Origin: Streptomyces massasporeus
GTDB taxonomy: Bacteria > Actinomycetota > Actinomycetes > Streptomycetales > Streptomycetaceae
Direction: 5' to 3'
DNA: 64,000 nucleotides
Assembly (NCBI RefSeq): GCF_014648995.1
Contig: NZ_BMSE01000021.1
Coordinates: forward strand, 62,001-126,000
In this document: piece by piece, positions 16,107-27,016 of the stretch
How positions within the stretch are numbered: position 1 is the first letter of the stretch
Layout of the letters: each line of letters opens with the position of its first letter
Position numbers and translations under genes: made by a program
Notes under the pieces: generated by a model
What the model was told of the DNA's origin: nothing
The model's database searches: none
Seen by the model: the letters and a program-made list of their open reading frames with translations, nothing else

Positions 16107-16461
16107 TCAGGACCACCGCCGTGCCGTACGCGCACACCTCGGTGCCCACGTCGGCCGCCTCCGTCACATCGAAGCGGAACGCGAGGATGCCGTTGGCGCC
16201 ACGCGTGCGTGCCTGTTCGATGAGCCGCTCCATGGCCTGGTTGCGGGTCTGCACGAGCGTCTTGGTGAGCCCGCGCAGCTCGCCGCCGACCATCGACTTC
16301 AGTCCGGCGCCGATCTGGCTCCCCACGTGGCGGGAGCGCACGGTCAGGCCGAAGACCTCGCCGATCACCTCCCGCACGTGGTAGCCGGGTACGTCGTTCG
16401 TGGTGACGACGAGGACATCGGGCTCCGGGCCCTGTCCGCCGCCGTATTCGTCGATGCCCAT
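16096..16461 (-). CDS. YbjQ/UPF0145 family protein
   Basis: A 121-residue protein of UPF0145, often called a heavy-metal-binding domain protein. Typical blocks: VTTNDVPGYHVREVIGEVFGLTVRSR (shown as VPGYHVREV and GEVFGLTVRS), a central AMERLIEQARTRGANGIL, and CAYGTAVVL at the end. YbjQ proteins form pentamers; function is uncertain. Single gene, convergent with tipA, divergent from the dedA-like gene. Confidence 0.92.
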   Translation of the reverse strand: MGIDEYGGGQGPEPDVLVVTTNDVPGYHVREVIGEVFGLTVRSRHVGSQIGAGLKSMVGGELRGLTKTLVQTRNQAMERLIEQARTRGANGILAFRFDVTEAADVGTEVCAYGTAVVLTRE

Positions 16462-16595
16462 GGTTCACAGCTTTGACCGGGGCCGGGCACAGTGCATCCT
16501 GAGTACGCCCATGGAACCTGGGCCATGACGGCTGCGTTGATACTTTGAGGCAGCCAGCCCAGCCCGTCCCCCACAGCAGCAGGAGCCACATCCCC

Positions 16596-17513
16596 GTGAC
16601 CACGCTTGCGCTCGGCCCCGAGTGGCTCAGCCCGGATTACCTGATCTCCACGTTCAGCCTGCCCGGCATCCTGCTCATCGTCTTCGCGGAGTCCGGTCTC
16701 TTCGCGTTCCTGCCGGGTGACTCCCTGCTGTTCACGGCCGGCCTCTTCGTGGCCGAGGGCACCTACATCACCCAGCCGCTGTGGCTGGTCTGCGCGCTGA
16801 TCGTCCTCGCCGCCGTCATCGGCGACCAAGTGGGCTACATGATCGGCAAGTTCCTGGGCCCGAAGCTGTTCAACCGTCCCAACTCCAAGCTCTTCAAGCA
16901 GGAGAACCTGGACAAGGCCCACGAGTTCATGGAGAAGTACGGCCCCAAGGCGATCGTCCTGGCCCGCTTCGTCCCCATCGTGCGCACCTTCGCCCCCATC
17001 GTGGCCGGCGCCGGCCGCATGAAGTACCGCACGTTCCTCACGTACAACGTCATCGGTGGCGTCGCCTGGGGCACCGGCGTCACCCTCGCGGGTTACTGGC
17101 TCGGCCAGATCGGCTTCATCAAGAAGAACGTCGAACCGATCCTCGTCCTGATCGTCCTGCTCTCCGTGGTCCCGATCATCATCGAGTACCTGCGCGACCG
17201 CTCGAAGAAGAAGCGCGCGGCGGCCGAGGCCCCCGCGGAGCGGCAGCAGCACCAGGCCATGGACGACGCGACGACCCAGCTCCGCCGCATCACCCCGGAC
17301 GACCAGCCGTCCCACCAGCGCCCGCAGCAGCAGCCGTACAACGACCAGAACGGCTACGACGACCAGCAGTACTACAACCAATACCCGCAGGCCCCGGGCT
17401 ACGGCCAGCAGCAGCCGTACGGGACACAGCAGCAGCCGCACGGCACGCAGCAGCCGTACGGGACGCAGCAGCCGTACGGCACGCAGCAGGGGCCCTACAA
17501 CAACGGCTACTGA
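16596..17513 (+). CDS. DedA-family membrane protein with Gln/Tyr-rich tail
   Basis: A 305-residue membrane protein. The DedA core (residues about 10-205) shows ESGLFAFLPGDSLLFTAG, IGDQVGYMIGK, KYGPKAIVLARFVPIVRTFAP and GAGRMKYRTFLTYN. DedA proteins are linked to proton-dependent lipid translocation, including undecaprenyl phosphate and phosphatidylethanolamine recycling. Unusual is a roughly 90-residue hydrophilic tail rich in Gln, Tyr, Pro and Gly with QQPYGTQ-type repeats, probably cytoplasmic. Start is GTG 16596 with AGGAG ten bases upstream. Confidence 0.9.
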   Translation: MTTLALGPEWLSPDYLISTFSLPGILLIVFAESGLFAFLPGDSLLFTAGLFVAEGTYITQPLWLVCALIVLAAVIGDQVGYMIGKFLGPKLFNRPNSKLFKQENLDKAHEFMEKYGPKAIVLARFVPIVRTFAPIVAGAGRMKYRTFLTYNVIGGVAWGTGVTLAGYWLGQIGFIKKNVEPILVLIVLLSVVPIIIEYLRDRSKKKRAAAEAPAERQQHQAMDDATTQLRRITPDDQPSHQRPQQQPYNDQNGYDDQQYYNQYPQAPGYGQQQPYGTQQQPHGTQQPYGTQQPYGTQQGPYNNGY

Positions 17514-17522
17514 GCCGGCCTT

Positions 17523-17564
17523 CCCGTGGGGGGCGCGGGGAACTGCGCGAACAGCCCCCACGGG
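17523..17564. repeat. Interspersed Streptomyces hairpin element / terminator
   Basis: A 10-base stem CCCGTGGGGG and complement, with a loop containing GCGCGGGGAACTGCGCGA. I recognise this loop core from a hairpin found in many copies between genes in Streptomyces chromosomes. It sits between the convergent dedA-like and thrE-like genes, where a bidirectional terminator is expected. Confidence 0.65.
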
Positions 17565-17613
17565 CCCGCGGCCGCCGACGGAGCCACCGCCCCCACGCCG
17601 TAGGCACCCGGCG

Positions 17614-19311
17614 CTAGAAACCCCTGGTGCGCTTGGCGGCCCGCCGCTTTTCCGCGGACCCGATGCGCAGGAACATCCGGGAGATCTCCGACCCGAGGTT
17701 CACCCCGATGGCGATGGCCATGGCGAGCGCCACCGCCTTCGACAGCGACACCAGCCCCTCGTCCACCTCGTTCTGGGCGATCGCCAGCAGTCCGAAGTAC
17801 GTCGCGGAACCCGGCAGAAGCGGCCCGATCGCCGCCGTCGTGTAGGGCAGGGCGGAGGCGAACTGATACCGGGACAGCAACTGCCCGAACAGCCCCACCA
17901 GCCCCGCAGCCGCCGCCGTGGACGCCACCGGCGAGATGTCCCCCACGTAGTGCATCGCGCCGTAGACGACCCACGCGACACCGCCGTTCAGGGTCACCCA
18001 CATCACGGTGGATCGTTCCTGCTGGAGCAGCACCGCGAACGCCAGTGACAGCAGCATCGACGCCCCGATCATCATCACCGGGTCGTCGGAGGCACCGAGC
18101 GCCTGGTCGGGGTTGAGCCGTGCGCCCAGCTGCACGCCGAAGTACAGCACCAGCAGCACGCCCGCGACGATGCCGACGAAGAAGTACATGACCTCCAGCA
18201 GACGCGCGGACGCGGTGATGTAGAAGCCGGTCAGACCGTCCTGCACACCCGCTACCAGCGCCCGCCCGGGCAGCAGCGCGAACAGCCCACCGGTGATCAC
18301 CGCCGACGCCTTCACGTCGACGTGGGCCAGCGTCAGCGCGATCCCGATCGCGGCCGGCGGCGTCGCTGCCACGGTGAACTGGTAGAACTCCGGCAGCCCA
18401 CGCCCCGCGCACAGCCACGCCAGCCGGTCACCGAGCATCGCGCCCAGCGCCGCGGCGACGAACACGACCAGGTCGCCGCCCACGAGCACGGAGGCGGCAC
18501 CGGCCAGCAGCCCGCTCGCACCGGTCAGCGCCCAGCCGGGGTAGGGGTGCCGGTTACGGCGGATCTCCGCCAGCCGCCGGTAGGCCTCCTCCAGGGAGAC
18601 GGCCGTCTCGTGGTCGCTGAGGTCGTCCACCAGCTGGTACACGGCCGCCAGCCGCGTGTAGTCGGTGCCCCGGCGGCGCACGGTCCGCGACGCCGTGACC
18701 GGGTCGTCGACCAGGGACGGCTGGTACGAGATCGCCAGCAGCGTGAAGGTGACGTTGGGCTCGCAGCGGTCAAGACCGTACGACCGGCAGACGGCGAACA
18801 TCGCCGCCTCCACGTCCTCGGCGCCCTCACCGCCCGCCAGCAGCAACTCGCCGATACGCAGCGTCAGGTCGAGCACGCGCGGCACCGCCGGCCCGCTCTC
18901 GTCGCCGCCGCGCTGGATCGCCTCCGGCGCCGGCCGCTCCGCCACCGGCATGCGCAGCATCGTGCGCATCCGGTCCTGCCAGGGCACGTCCTTGGTCAGG
19001 CTGACCACGGGGATCCCGCTCGGCGGCGTGAAGGCCGTCGGGGCGTGCTTCGAGCTGTAGGTGCTCGGCGGGGTGAACGCCGACCCCTCCTGCTCCACCG
19101 CGGGCGCCGCATGGACGTCCAGCCCCTGCGGCACGGCGAACTCGGACGTCGTCTCGGACTCCGCGCCGGCCGCTTTGTGCAGAGCCAGCCCGTCGGGGAT
19201 CGCGAACTCCGACGTCGTCGACATGTCCCCGTCGACGCCGCTCCCGGCCGGAGGCAGGAACGCACTCCTCGCCTCGTCCGACCTCGGCTTGCGGTCCTCC
19301 GCGTCCGTCAC
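17614..19311 (-). CDS. Threonine/serine exporter ThrE-like (DUF1212/DUF3815)
   Basis: A 565-residue membrane protein. The cytoplasmic ThrE domain (about 150-290, VLDLTLRIGELLLAGGEGAEDVE) precedes two sets of about five membrane segments each, as in ThrE of Corynebacterium, which exports threonine and serine. The first 140 residues are an extra hydrophilic region with internal duplications: TTSEFAIPDGL/TTSEFAVPQGL and SAFTPPS/TAFTPPS. GTG 19311 is preferred because GGGAG lies nine bases upstream; GTG 19335 is also possible. The substrate is inferred from the family only. Confidence 0.85.
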   Translation of the reverse strand: MTDAEDRKPRSDEARSAFLPPAGSGVDGDMSTTSEFAIPDGLALHKAAGAESETTSEFAVPQGLDVHAAPAVEQEGSAFTPPSTYSSKHAPTAFTPPSGIPVVSLTKDVPWQDRMRTMLRMPVAERPAPEAIQRGGDESGPAVPRVLDLTLRIGELLLAGGEGAEDVEAAMFAVCRSYGLDRCEPNVTFTLLAISYQPSLVDDPVTASRTVRRRGTDYTRLAAVYQLVDDLSDHETAVSLEEAYRRLAEIRRNRHPYPGWALTGASGLLAGAASVLVGGDLVVFVAAALGAMLGDRLAWLCAGRGLPEFYQFTVAATPPAAIGIALTLAHVDVKASAVITGGLFALLPGRALVAGVQDGLTGFYITASARLLEVMYFFVGIVAGVLLVLYFGVQLGARLNPDQALGASDDPVMMIGASMLLSLAFAVLLQQERSTVMWVTLNGGVAWVVYGAMHYVGDISPVASTAAAAGLVGLFGQLLSRYQFASALPYTTAAIGPLLPGSATYFGLLAIAQNEVDEGLVSLSKAVALAMAIAIGVNLGSEISRMFLRIGSAEKRRAAKRTRGF

Positions 19312-19383
19312 TGCCTGGCGCTCCCTGTACGACACGTCAGCCTCGTACCCCCCACAGCCTCAGTATGCGCACAGACGGACGAA

Positions 19384-19411
19384 CGGGCCGCACACGCAGG
19401 CGTGCGGCCCG
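19384..19411. terminator. Terminator after ppa
   Basis: A 10-base stem CGGGCCGCAC and complement with an eight-base loop, 20 bases downstream of the leftward ppa stop. Confidence 0.65.
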
Positions 19412-19430
19412 TCAGCAACAACAGAGGAGG

Positions 19431-19922
19431 TCAGTGACCGCCCTGGTCCTTGAACCGCTTGTAGGACCGCTCGATCTCGGCCTCGGCCTCGGTACGGCCC
19501 ACCCAGTCCGCACCCTCGACCGACTTGCCGGGCTCCAGGTCCTTGTACACCTCGAAGAAGTGCTGGATCTCCAGGCGGTCGAACTCCGACACGTGGTGGA
19601 TGTCCCGCAGGTGCTCCACACGCGGGTCCGTCGACGGCACGCACAGCAGCTTGTCGTCGCCGCCCGCCTCGTCCGTCATGCGGAACATGCCGATCGCGCG
19701 GCAGCGGATCAGACAGCCCGGGAACGTCGGCTCGTCGAGGATGACCAGCGCGTCCAGCGGGTCGCCGTCCTCGCCGAGGGTGTTCTCGACGAAGCCGTAG
19801 TCGGTCGGGTAGGCGGTCGAGGTGAAGAGTCGCCGGTCCAGGCGGATACGACCGGTCTCGTGGTCCACCTCGTACTTGTTGCGCGAACCCTTCGGAATCT
19901 CGATCGTGACGTCGAACTCCAC
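19431..19922 (-). CDS. ppa: Inorganic pyrophosphatase
   Basis: A 163-residue family I soluble pyrophosphatase that hydrolyses PPi to two phosphates and drives biosynthetic reactions. Catalytic blocks: IPKGSRNKYEVD, YPTDYGFVENTLGEDGDPLDALV with the metal-binding aspartates, and the later KDLEPGKSVEG. GTG 19922 is chosen because GGAGGAG lies six bases upstream and the length then matches the family; an ATG at 19946 lies before this ribosome site. It is divergent from the dacB-like gene. Confidence 0.97.
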   Translation of the reverse strand: MEFDVTIEIPKGSRNKYEVDHETGRIRLDRRLFTSTAYPTDYGFVENTLGEDGDPLDALVILDEPTFPGCLIRCRAIGMFRMTDEAGGDDKLLCVPSTDPRVEHLRDIHHVSEFDRLEIQHFFEVYKDLEPGKSVEGADWVGRTEAEAEIERSYKRFKDQGGH

Positions 19923-20001
19923 CGGTGGCTCCTCCATGATCAACACATAGTTCTGGTGGTTAAGTGTCCCTCACGCAGGTGTGTGATCGCGAAAGGGGCT
20001 G

Positions 20002-21588
20002 GTGGTCGTGCCAGAGCTGAGGCCTTGGCGGGCCGCGAAAGCGCACGTGGTGCGCCTCGCGGATGCCGTACGACCACGCCTGGCCCGGGTCGCAGCGGCC
20101 ACGAAACCACAGGTCGCGCGGCTCGCACGAGCCGGGAAACCGCAGGTCGCGCGGGTCGCGCTGCCGAAGACCTGGCAGTACACCGCGGGTGCCGCCACCG
20201 CCGGACTCGCACTCGCCGCCGGTGTGGTGACCGCCGCCGGTCCCTGGGACTCCTCCGGTCAGCGTACGGCCGAGCGGGACCGGGCAGTGGCCCTGGGCCG
20301 CGCGGGTGGCACAGATCACGGCAGCGTCCCCGGCGCACCCGGCCGGCCCCGGCCCGCCCCCAGCGCCGGACCCGTGCTGACCGGCCTCGGCGGCGTCAGC
20401 ACCGTGAAGTCCGCCCCGGAGAGCAAGGCCCTCGCGGGCGCCCTCGACCCCCTGCTGAAGGACCCGGCCCTCGGCTCCCGGCCCGCCGCGGCCGTCATCG
20501 ACGTGACCACCGGCAGGCGCCTGTACGGCTCCGGCTCCGGCACCGGACTCACCCCCGCCTCCACCACGAAGGTCGCCACGGCCGTCGCCGCACTGTCCGC
20601 CATGGGCACCGACCACCGCCTCACCACCCGCGCCGCCCTCGAACCCGACACCAAGGAAGTCGTCCTGGTCGGCGGCGGTGACCCCACCCTCACGGCCCGC
20701 GAGAAGGCCGAGGGCTCCGCGAGCCTGCGCACCCTGGCCGCCGGCACGGCCGCCGCCCTCGCCGACCGGGGCGTCCGCGAGGTCACCCTCTCCTACGACA
20801 CGACCCTCTACGCGGGCGACGAGATGCACCCGATCGGGGTCGACGGCAACCTCGCCCGCGTCACCCCCCTGATGGCCGACGAGGGCCGCACCGACGACTC
20901 CACGAGCGGCCCCGTCGAACGCGTGCCCGACCCGGCGGCGGACGCCGCCCGCCGCTTCGGCGACTTCCTGAAGTCCCACGGCATCAAGACCACCGCCCCC
21001 GGCCCCTCCAAGGCCACCACCCGCGCCAAGACCCTCGCGACGGTCTCCTCGCCCCCGCTCTCCGCCCTCGTCGAGCGCATGCTGACCAACAGCGACAACG
21101 ACATCGCCGAAGCCCTCGCCCGCCGGACGGCGATCGCCACCGGCGACCGCGCCGACTTCGCCGGCGCCGGCAAGGCCATCGGCTCCCAGCTGCGGGGGCT
21201 CGGCCTCCCCGTCAAGGGCGCCGCCTTCAAGGACGGCAGCGGCCTCAACCGCGCCGACCGGCTCACCCCCGACCTCCTCACCGCCCTGCTCGCCAAGGCC
21301 GCCGACCCCTCCCACCCCGAACTCCGCCCGGCCCTCACCGGCCTCCCCGTCGCCGGCTTCACCGGCACCCTGACCACCCGTTACACGGACGGAGCATCCG
21401 GCGTCGTCCGCGCCAAGACCGGCACCCTCTCCGGCGTCCACACCCTCGCGGGCACCCTCGTCGACGAGGACGGCCGCCTGCTGGCCTTCGCGTTCATGGC
21501 CAACGGCACCGACGGGATCCTCCCCGCCACGACCCAGAAGGCCCTGGACCGGATCGCCACCGCCCTGGCGGCGTGCGGCTGCCGGTGA
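20002..21588 (+). CDS. dacB: D-alanyl-D-alanine carboxypeptidase, PBP4 type (S13)
   Basis: A 528-residue low-molecular-mass penicillin-binding protein. The catalytic SxxK is in TPASTTKVATAV, the SxN motif in NSDND, and the KTG motif in RAKTGTLSG. A membrane anchor (YTAGAATAGLALAAGVVTAAG) lies at about 60-80. Before it, about 55 cytoplasmic residues contain the repeated motif KPQVAR. It trims or cross-checks peptidoglycan stem peptides outside the membrane. Start is GTG 20002. It begins the rightward series that continues with the DUF2342 gene. Confidence 0.93.
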   Translation: MVVPELRPWRAAKAHVVRLADAVRPRLARVAAATKPQVARLARAGKPQVARVALPKTWQYTAGAATAGLALAAGVVTAAGPWDSSGQRTAERDRAVALGRAGGTDHGSVPGAPGRPRPAPSAGPVLTGLGGVSTVKSAPESKALAGALDPLLKDPALGSRPAAAVIDVTTGRRLYGSGSGTGLTPASTTKVATAVAALSAMGTDHRLTTRAALEPDTKEVVLVGGGDPTLTAREKAEGSASLRTLAAGTAAALADRGVREVTLSYDTTLYAGDEMHPIGVDGNLARVTPLMADEGRTDDSTSGPVERVPDPAADAARRFGDFLKSHGIKTTAPGPSKATTRAKTLATVSSPPLSALVERMLTNSDNDIAEALARRTAIATGDRADFAGAGKAIGSQLRGLGLPVKGAAFKDGSGLNRADRLTPDLLTALLAKAADPSHPELRPALTGLPVAGFTGTLTTRYTDGASGVVRAKTGTLSGVHTLAGTLVDEDGRLLAFAFMANGTDGILPATTQKALDRIATALAACGCR

Positions 21589-21679
21589 CGGACCCCTCCA
21601 CCCGCCCGCTCCGGCCGGAGCCGGCCCCCCGGCCCTCGCCGCCCTGCCCCAGCGGCGAGCGCTCACGTACGGTTGACGC

Positions 21680-22807
21680 ATGACGAGCATCGGTGGTGCT
21701 TCAACCGGCATGGTCGACTGGAACCTCGCGGTCGCGACCGCGACCCGGCTCGTACGGCCGGGCCCCGAGGTCAGTCGCGACGAGGCCCGCGCCGTCGTCG
21801 CGGAGCTGCGCCGGCATGCCAAGGCCTCGGAGGAACACGTCCGCGGATTCACCCGTCTGGGCACCGAGGAGGGCCACGACACCCCCGTCCTGGTCGTCGA
21901 CCGCCCGGGCTGGATCCGGGCGAACGTCGCCGGGTTCCGGGAAATCCTCCGGCCCCTTCTCGACAAGATGCAGGAACGGCGCGGCGACACCCCGGGCGGC
22001 TCGGTCATGAGCGCCGTCGGCGGCAAGGTCACCGGCGTCGAACTGGGCATGCTGCTCTCCTTCCTGTCCTCCCGCGTCCTTGGCCAGTACGAGACCTTCG
22101 CCCCCGCCACCCGCGAACTCCCCAGCGGCGGCAACGGCGGCGGCCGGCTCCTGCTCGTCGCCCCGAACATCGTCCACGTCGAGCGCGAACTCGACGTCGA
22201 CCCACACGACTTCAGGCTCTGGGTCTGCCTGCACGAGGAGACGCACCGCACCCAGTTCACCGCCGTGCCCTGGCTGCGGGACCACCTTGAGGGTGAAATC
22301 CAGTCGTTCCTCCAGGAGACCGACGTCGACCCCATGACCGTCCTCGAGCGGGTCCGGGAAGCCGCCCAGACCCTCGCCGGAGGCCGCCCCGAGGCCGAGG
22401 AGGACGACGGCGGCCGCTCCCTCGTCGAGATCGTCCAGACCCCCGCCCAGCGCGAGATCCTCGGCCGCCTCACGGCCGTCATGTCCCTGCTGGAAGGCCA
22501 CGCCGACTTCGTGATGGACGGCGTCGGCCCGTCCGTCGTGCCCTCCGTCGGCGAGATCCGCGAGAAGTTCCAGCAACGCCGTGCCAAGGGCGCCTCCCGC
22601 CTCGACCTGGCCCTGCGCAAACTCCTCGGCCTGGACGCCAAACTCCGCCAGTACCGGGACGGCGAACGCTTCGTGAAGGCCGTCGTCAACGAGGTCGGCA
22701 TGGACGGCTTCAACCGCGTGTGGACCTCGCCCAACACCCTCCCCACCAAGTCGGAGATCGCCAAACCGGCGGACTGGGTCGCGCGGGTGCACCGCAGGGC
22801 CGAGTAG
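21680..22807 (+). CDS. DUF2342 family zinc-metalloprotein
   Basis: A 375-residue protein of the DUF2342 family, sometimes named F420-biosynthesis-associated or putative hydrolase. Metal site: HEETH in LWVCLHEETHRTQF, with a further EGHADFVMD block about 90 residues on that supplies a likely third ligand. No signal peptide or membrane segment is seen, so it should be cytoplasmic. TACGGT lies six bases before the ATG and no Shine-Dalgarno is present, pointing to a leaderless message. The same gene is a neighbour of dacB and tilS in mycobacteria. No substrate is known. Confidence 0.88.
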   Translation: MTSIGGASTGMVDWNLAVATATRLVRPGPEVSRDEARAVVAELRRHAKASEEHVRGFTRLGTEEGHDTPVLVVDRPGWIRANVAGFREILRPLLDKMQERRGDTPGGSVMSAVGGKVTGVELGMLLSFLSSRVLGQYETFAPATRELPSGGNGGGRLLLVAPNIVHVERELDVDPHDFRLWVCLHEETHRTQFTAVPWLRDHLEGEIQSFLQETDVDPMTVLERVREAAQTLAGGRPEAEEDDGGRSLVEIVQTPAQREILGRLTAVMSLLEGHADFVMDGVGPSVVPSVGEIREKFQQRRAKGASRLDLALRKLLGLDAKLRQYRDGERFVKAVVNEVGMDGFNRVWTSPNTLPTKSEIAKPADWVARVHRRAE

Positions 22808-23003
22808 TGAACAACGCGGGAAGGTCGTGAAAGGAAAACGGCCGGCGGCAGGCGAACGCCCCTCCAATCACCCGTCCGAGGGACCGTGAGGCAGGGGTAG
22901 GCGTGCAATGCTCGGGGAACGGCCCGGTTCTGTCACCATCTACACACTCTGCGTGACCGACACGCGGGCTCACCCCCCGAAAACTTCATGAAGGGAACCG
23001 GAC

Positions 23004-24041
23004 ATGGGTCCCCATCCTGCGGTCGCGGCGATACGCCTGGCGGTCCGCCGCGTCCTCCACGACCTCCTCACCGAACACCACCGCGCCCCCGCCGCGGTCC
23101 CGCACGCCCTCCCGCACGAGCTGCCACCCCCGCCGCTCGTGCTCGTGGCATGCTCCGGCGGCGCCGACTCCATGGCCCTCGCCTCCGCCCTGGCCTTCGA
23201 ATCCCCCAAACTCGGCATCAGAGCCGGCGGCGTCACCGTCGACCACGGCCTCCAGACCGGCTCCGACGCCCGCGCCGCGGAAGTCGTCCAGCGCCTGCGC
23301 GAACTCGGCCTCGACCCCGTCGACTCCGTCGCCGTCACCGTCGGCCGCACCGGCGGACCCGAAGCCGCCGCCCGCGACGCCCGCTACGCCGCACTCGACA
23401 CCGCCGCCGAACGCCACGGCGCCGCCGCCGTCCTGCTCGGCCACACCCGCGACGACCAGGCCGAAACCGTCCTCCTCGGCCTCGCCCGCGGCTCCGGCAT
23501 CCGCTCCCTGTCCGGCATGGCCGCGGTCTCGGGGGCCGGCGGCCGCTACCGGCGCCCCTTCCTGGAACTCGACCGGCAGACCGCCCGCAAAGCCTGCATG
23601 GTCCAGTCCCTGCCCGTCTGGGACGACCCCCACAACGCCGACCCGGCCTACACCCGCTCCCGGCTGCGCCACGAAGGCCTGCCCGCCCTGGAGAAGGCCC
23701 TCGGCAAAGGCGTCGTCGAAGCCCTCGCCCGTACGGCCCAGCTCTCCCGCGACGACGCCGACGCCCTCGACTCCTGGGCCGGCCAGGCCGAGGCCACCGT
23801 CCGCGACGCCACCGGACTCCTCGAGTGCGCCAAGCTCTACGCCCTGCCGCCCGCCGTACGCCGCCGCATCCTGCGCCGGGCCGCCATCGCGGCCGGCGCA
23901 CCCGCCGGCTCACTCTTCGCCCGCCACATCGAGGAAGTCGACCGGCTGATCACCGGCTGGCGCGGTCAGGGAGCCATCAACCTCCCCGGCAAAGTCGTGG
24001 CCCAGCGGCAGGGTGGCAGACTGGTGATTCGGCAAGGCTGA
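23004..24041 (+). CDS. tilS: tRNA(Ile)-lysidine synthase
   Basis: A 345-residue N-type PP-loop ATPase. The P-loop is ACSGGADSMALA; other family blocks are TVDHGLQTGSDARA, LLGHTRDDQAETVLLGLARGSG (given as GHTRDDQAET and LARGSG) and RRPFLELDR. TilS converts the wobble C34 of the CAU-anticodon tRNA to lysidine so that it reads AUA. The large C-terminal domain of some TilS proteins is absent, as is usual in actinobacteria. AAGGGA lies about eight bases before the ATG. Followed by hpt at 63 bases. Confidence 0.94.
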   Translation: MGPHPAVAAIRLAVRRVLHDLLTEHHRAPAAVPHALPHELPPPPLVLVACSGGADSMALASALAFESPKLGIRAGGVTVDHGLQTGSDARAAEVVQRLRELGLDPVDSVAVTVGRTGGPEAAARDARYAALDTAAERHGAAAVLLGHTRDDQAETVLLGLARGSGIRSLSGMAAVSGAGGRYRRPFLELDRQTARKACMVQSLPVWDDPHNADPAYTRSRLRHEGLPALEKALGKGVVEALARTAQLSRDDADALDSWAGQAEATVRDATGLLECAKLYALPPAVRRRILRRAAIAAGAPAGSLFARHIEEVDRLITGWRGQGAINLPGKVVAQRQGGRLVIRQG

Positions 24042-24103
24042 ACCACGACCCCTCCCCACAGCCTGGCGGAGGGGCCGATCGGCCGGTGGGACGACCGAAA
24101 GTG

Positions 24104-24664
24104 ATGCGGGTGGACGCGAAAGACATGGGTGCCGACCTCGAGAAGGTGCTCATCACCAAGGAAGAGATCGACGCCAAGCTGGCCGAGCTGGCAGCGAAGA
24201 TCGACGCGGAGTACGCGGGCAAGGACCTTCTCATCGTCGGAGTCCTCAAGGGCGCGGTGATGGTCATGGCCGACCTCGCCAGGGCGCTGTCCACCCCCGT
24301 CACCATGGACTGGATGGCCGTATCCTCGTACGGGGCGGGCACCCAGTCCTCCGGTGTGGTGCGGATCCTCAAGGACCTCGACACCGACATCAAGGGCAAG
24401 CACGTCCTGATCGTCGAAGACATCATCGACTCCGGCCTGACCCTGTCCTGGCTGCTCTCCAACCTCGGCTCGCGCGAGCCCGCCTCCCTCAAGGTGTGCA
24501 CGCTGCTGCGCAAGCCCGAGGCCGCGAAGGTCGCCATCGACGTGGAATGGGTCGGCTTCGACATCCCCAACGAATTCGTCGTGGGCTACGGCCTCGACTA
24601 CGCCGAGAAGTACCGCAACCTCCCGTTCGTCGGTACGCTCGCGCCCCACGTGTACGGCGGCTGA
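24104..24664 (+). CDS. hpt: Hypoxanthine phosphoribosyltransferase
   Basis: A 186-residue purine salvage enzyme that makes IMP or GMP from hypoxanthine or guanine and PRPP. The PRPP-binding motif is HVLIVEDIIDSGLTLSWLL; other landmarks are LLIVGVLKGAVMVMADL, SSYGAGTQSSG, and EWVGFDIPNEFVVGYGLDY. Start is ATG 24104; a GTG at 24101 is directly in front. The order tilS-hpt-ftsH is conserved in many bacteria and is kept here. Confidence 0.96.
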   Translation: MRVDAKDMGADLEKVLITKEEIDAKLAELAAKIDAEYAGKDLLIVGVLKGAVMVMADLARALSTPVTMDWMAVSSYGAGTQSSGVVRILKDLDTDIKGKHVLIVEDIIDSGLTLSWLLSNLGSREPASLKVCTLLRKPEAAKVAIDVEWVGFDIPNEFVVGYGLDYAEKYRNLPFVGTLAPHVYGG

Positions 24665-24814
24665 AACCCCGGCCGCAGTGCCGTCACGGTGATCGGGAAC
24701 CCCAGCGGGCTTCCCGCCGTTGGAGCAGGCGTAGGCGGATCGCCAGCCGTCCCACGCGGCTTCAGGTGACAATGCTGGGGTACCGTCCGAAGAACAGTCT
24801 TTATCAAACTCACT

Positions 24815-26890
<2,076 letters not shown>

Positions 26891-26927
26891 CCGAGCTCTC
26901 CCGGCGGCCCACCGCCCCGGAATGGAT

Positions 26928-26967
26928 GCCGCGCCCCCCAGGTTTTAGCCTGGGGGGCGCGGCTTTT
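26928..26967 (+). terminator. Intrinsic terminator after ftsH
   Basis: A 15-base perfect stem (GCCGCGCCCCCCAGG and complement), a six-base TTTTAG loop, then TTTT. It separates ftsH from folE, which therefore likely has its own promoter or lives on read-through. Confidence 0.85.
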
Positions 26968-27016
26968 CGCCATTTCCGCAGGCCGCCCCGTGAAGGACAC
27001 AGGAACGAGGCATCAG

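Noticed and set aside
19960..22908. A 982-codon minus-strand frame across dacB and the DUF2342 gene
   Set aside because: Antisense shadow typical of GC-rich DNA; the plus-strand genes carry family motifs.
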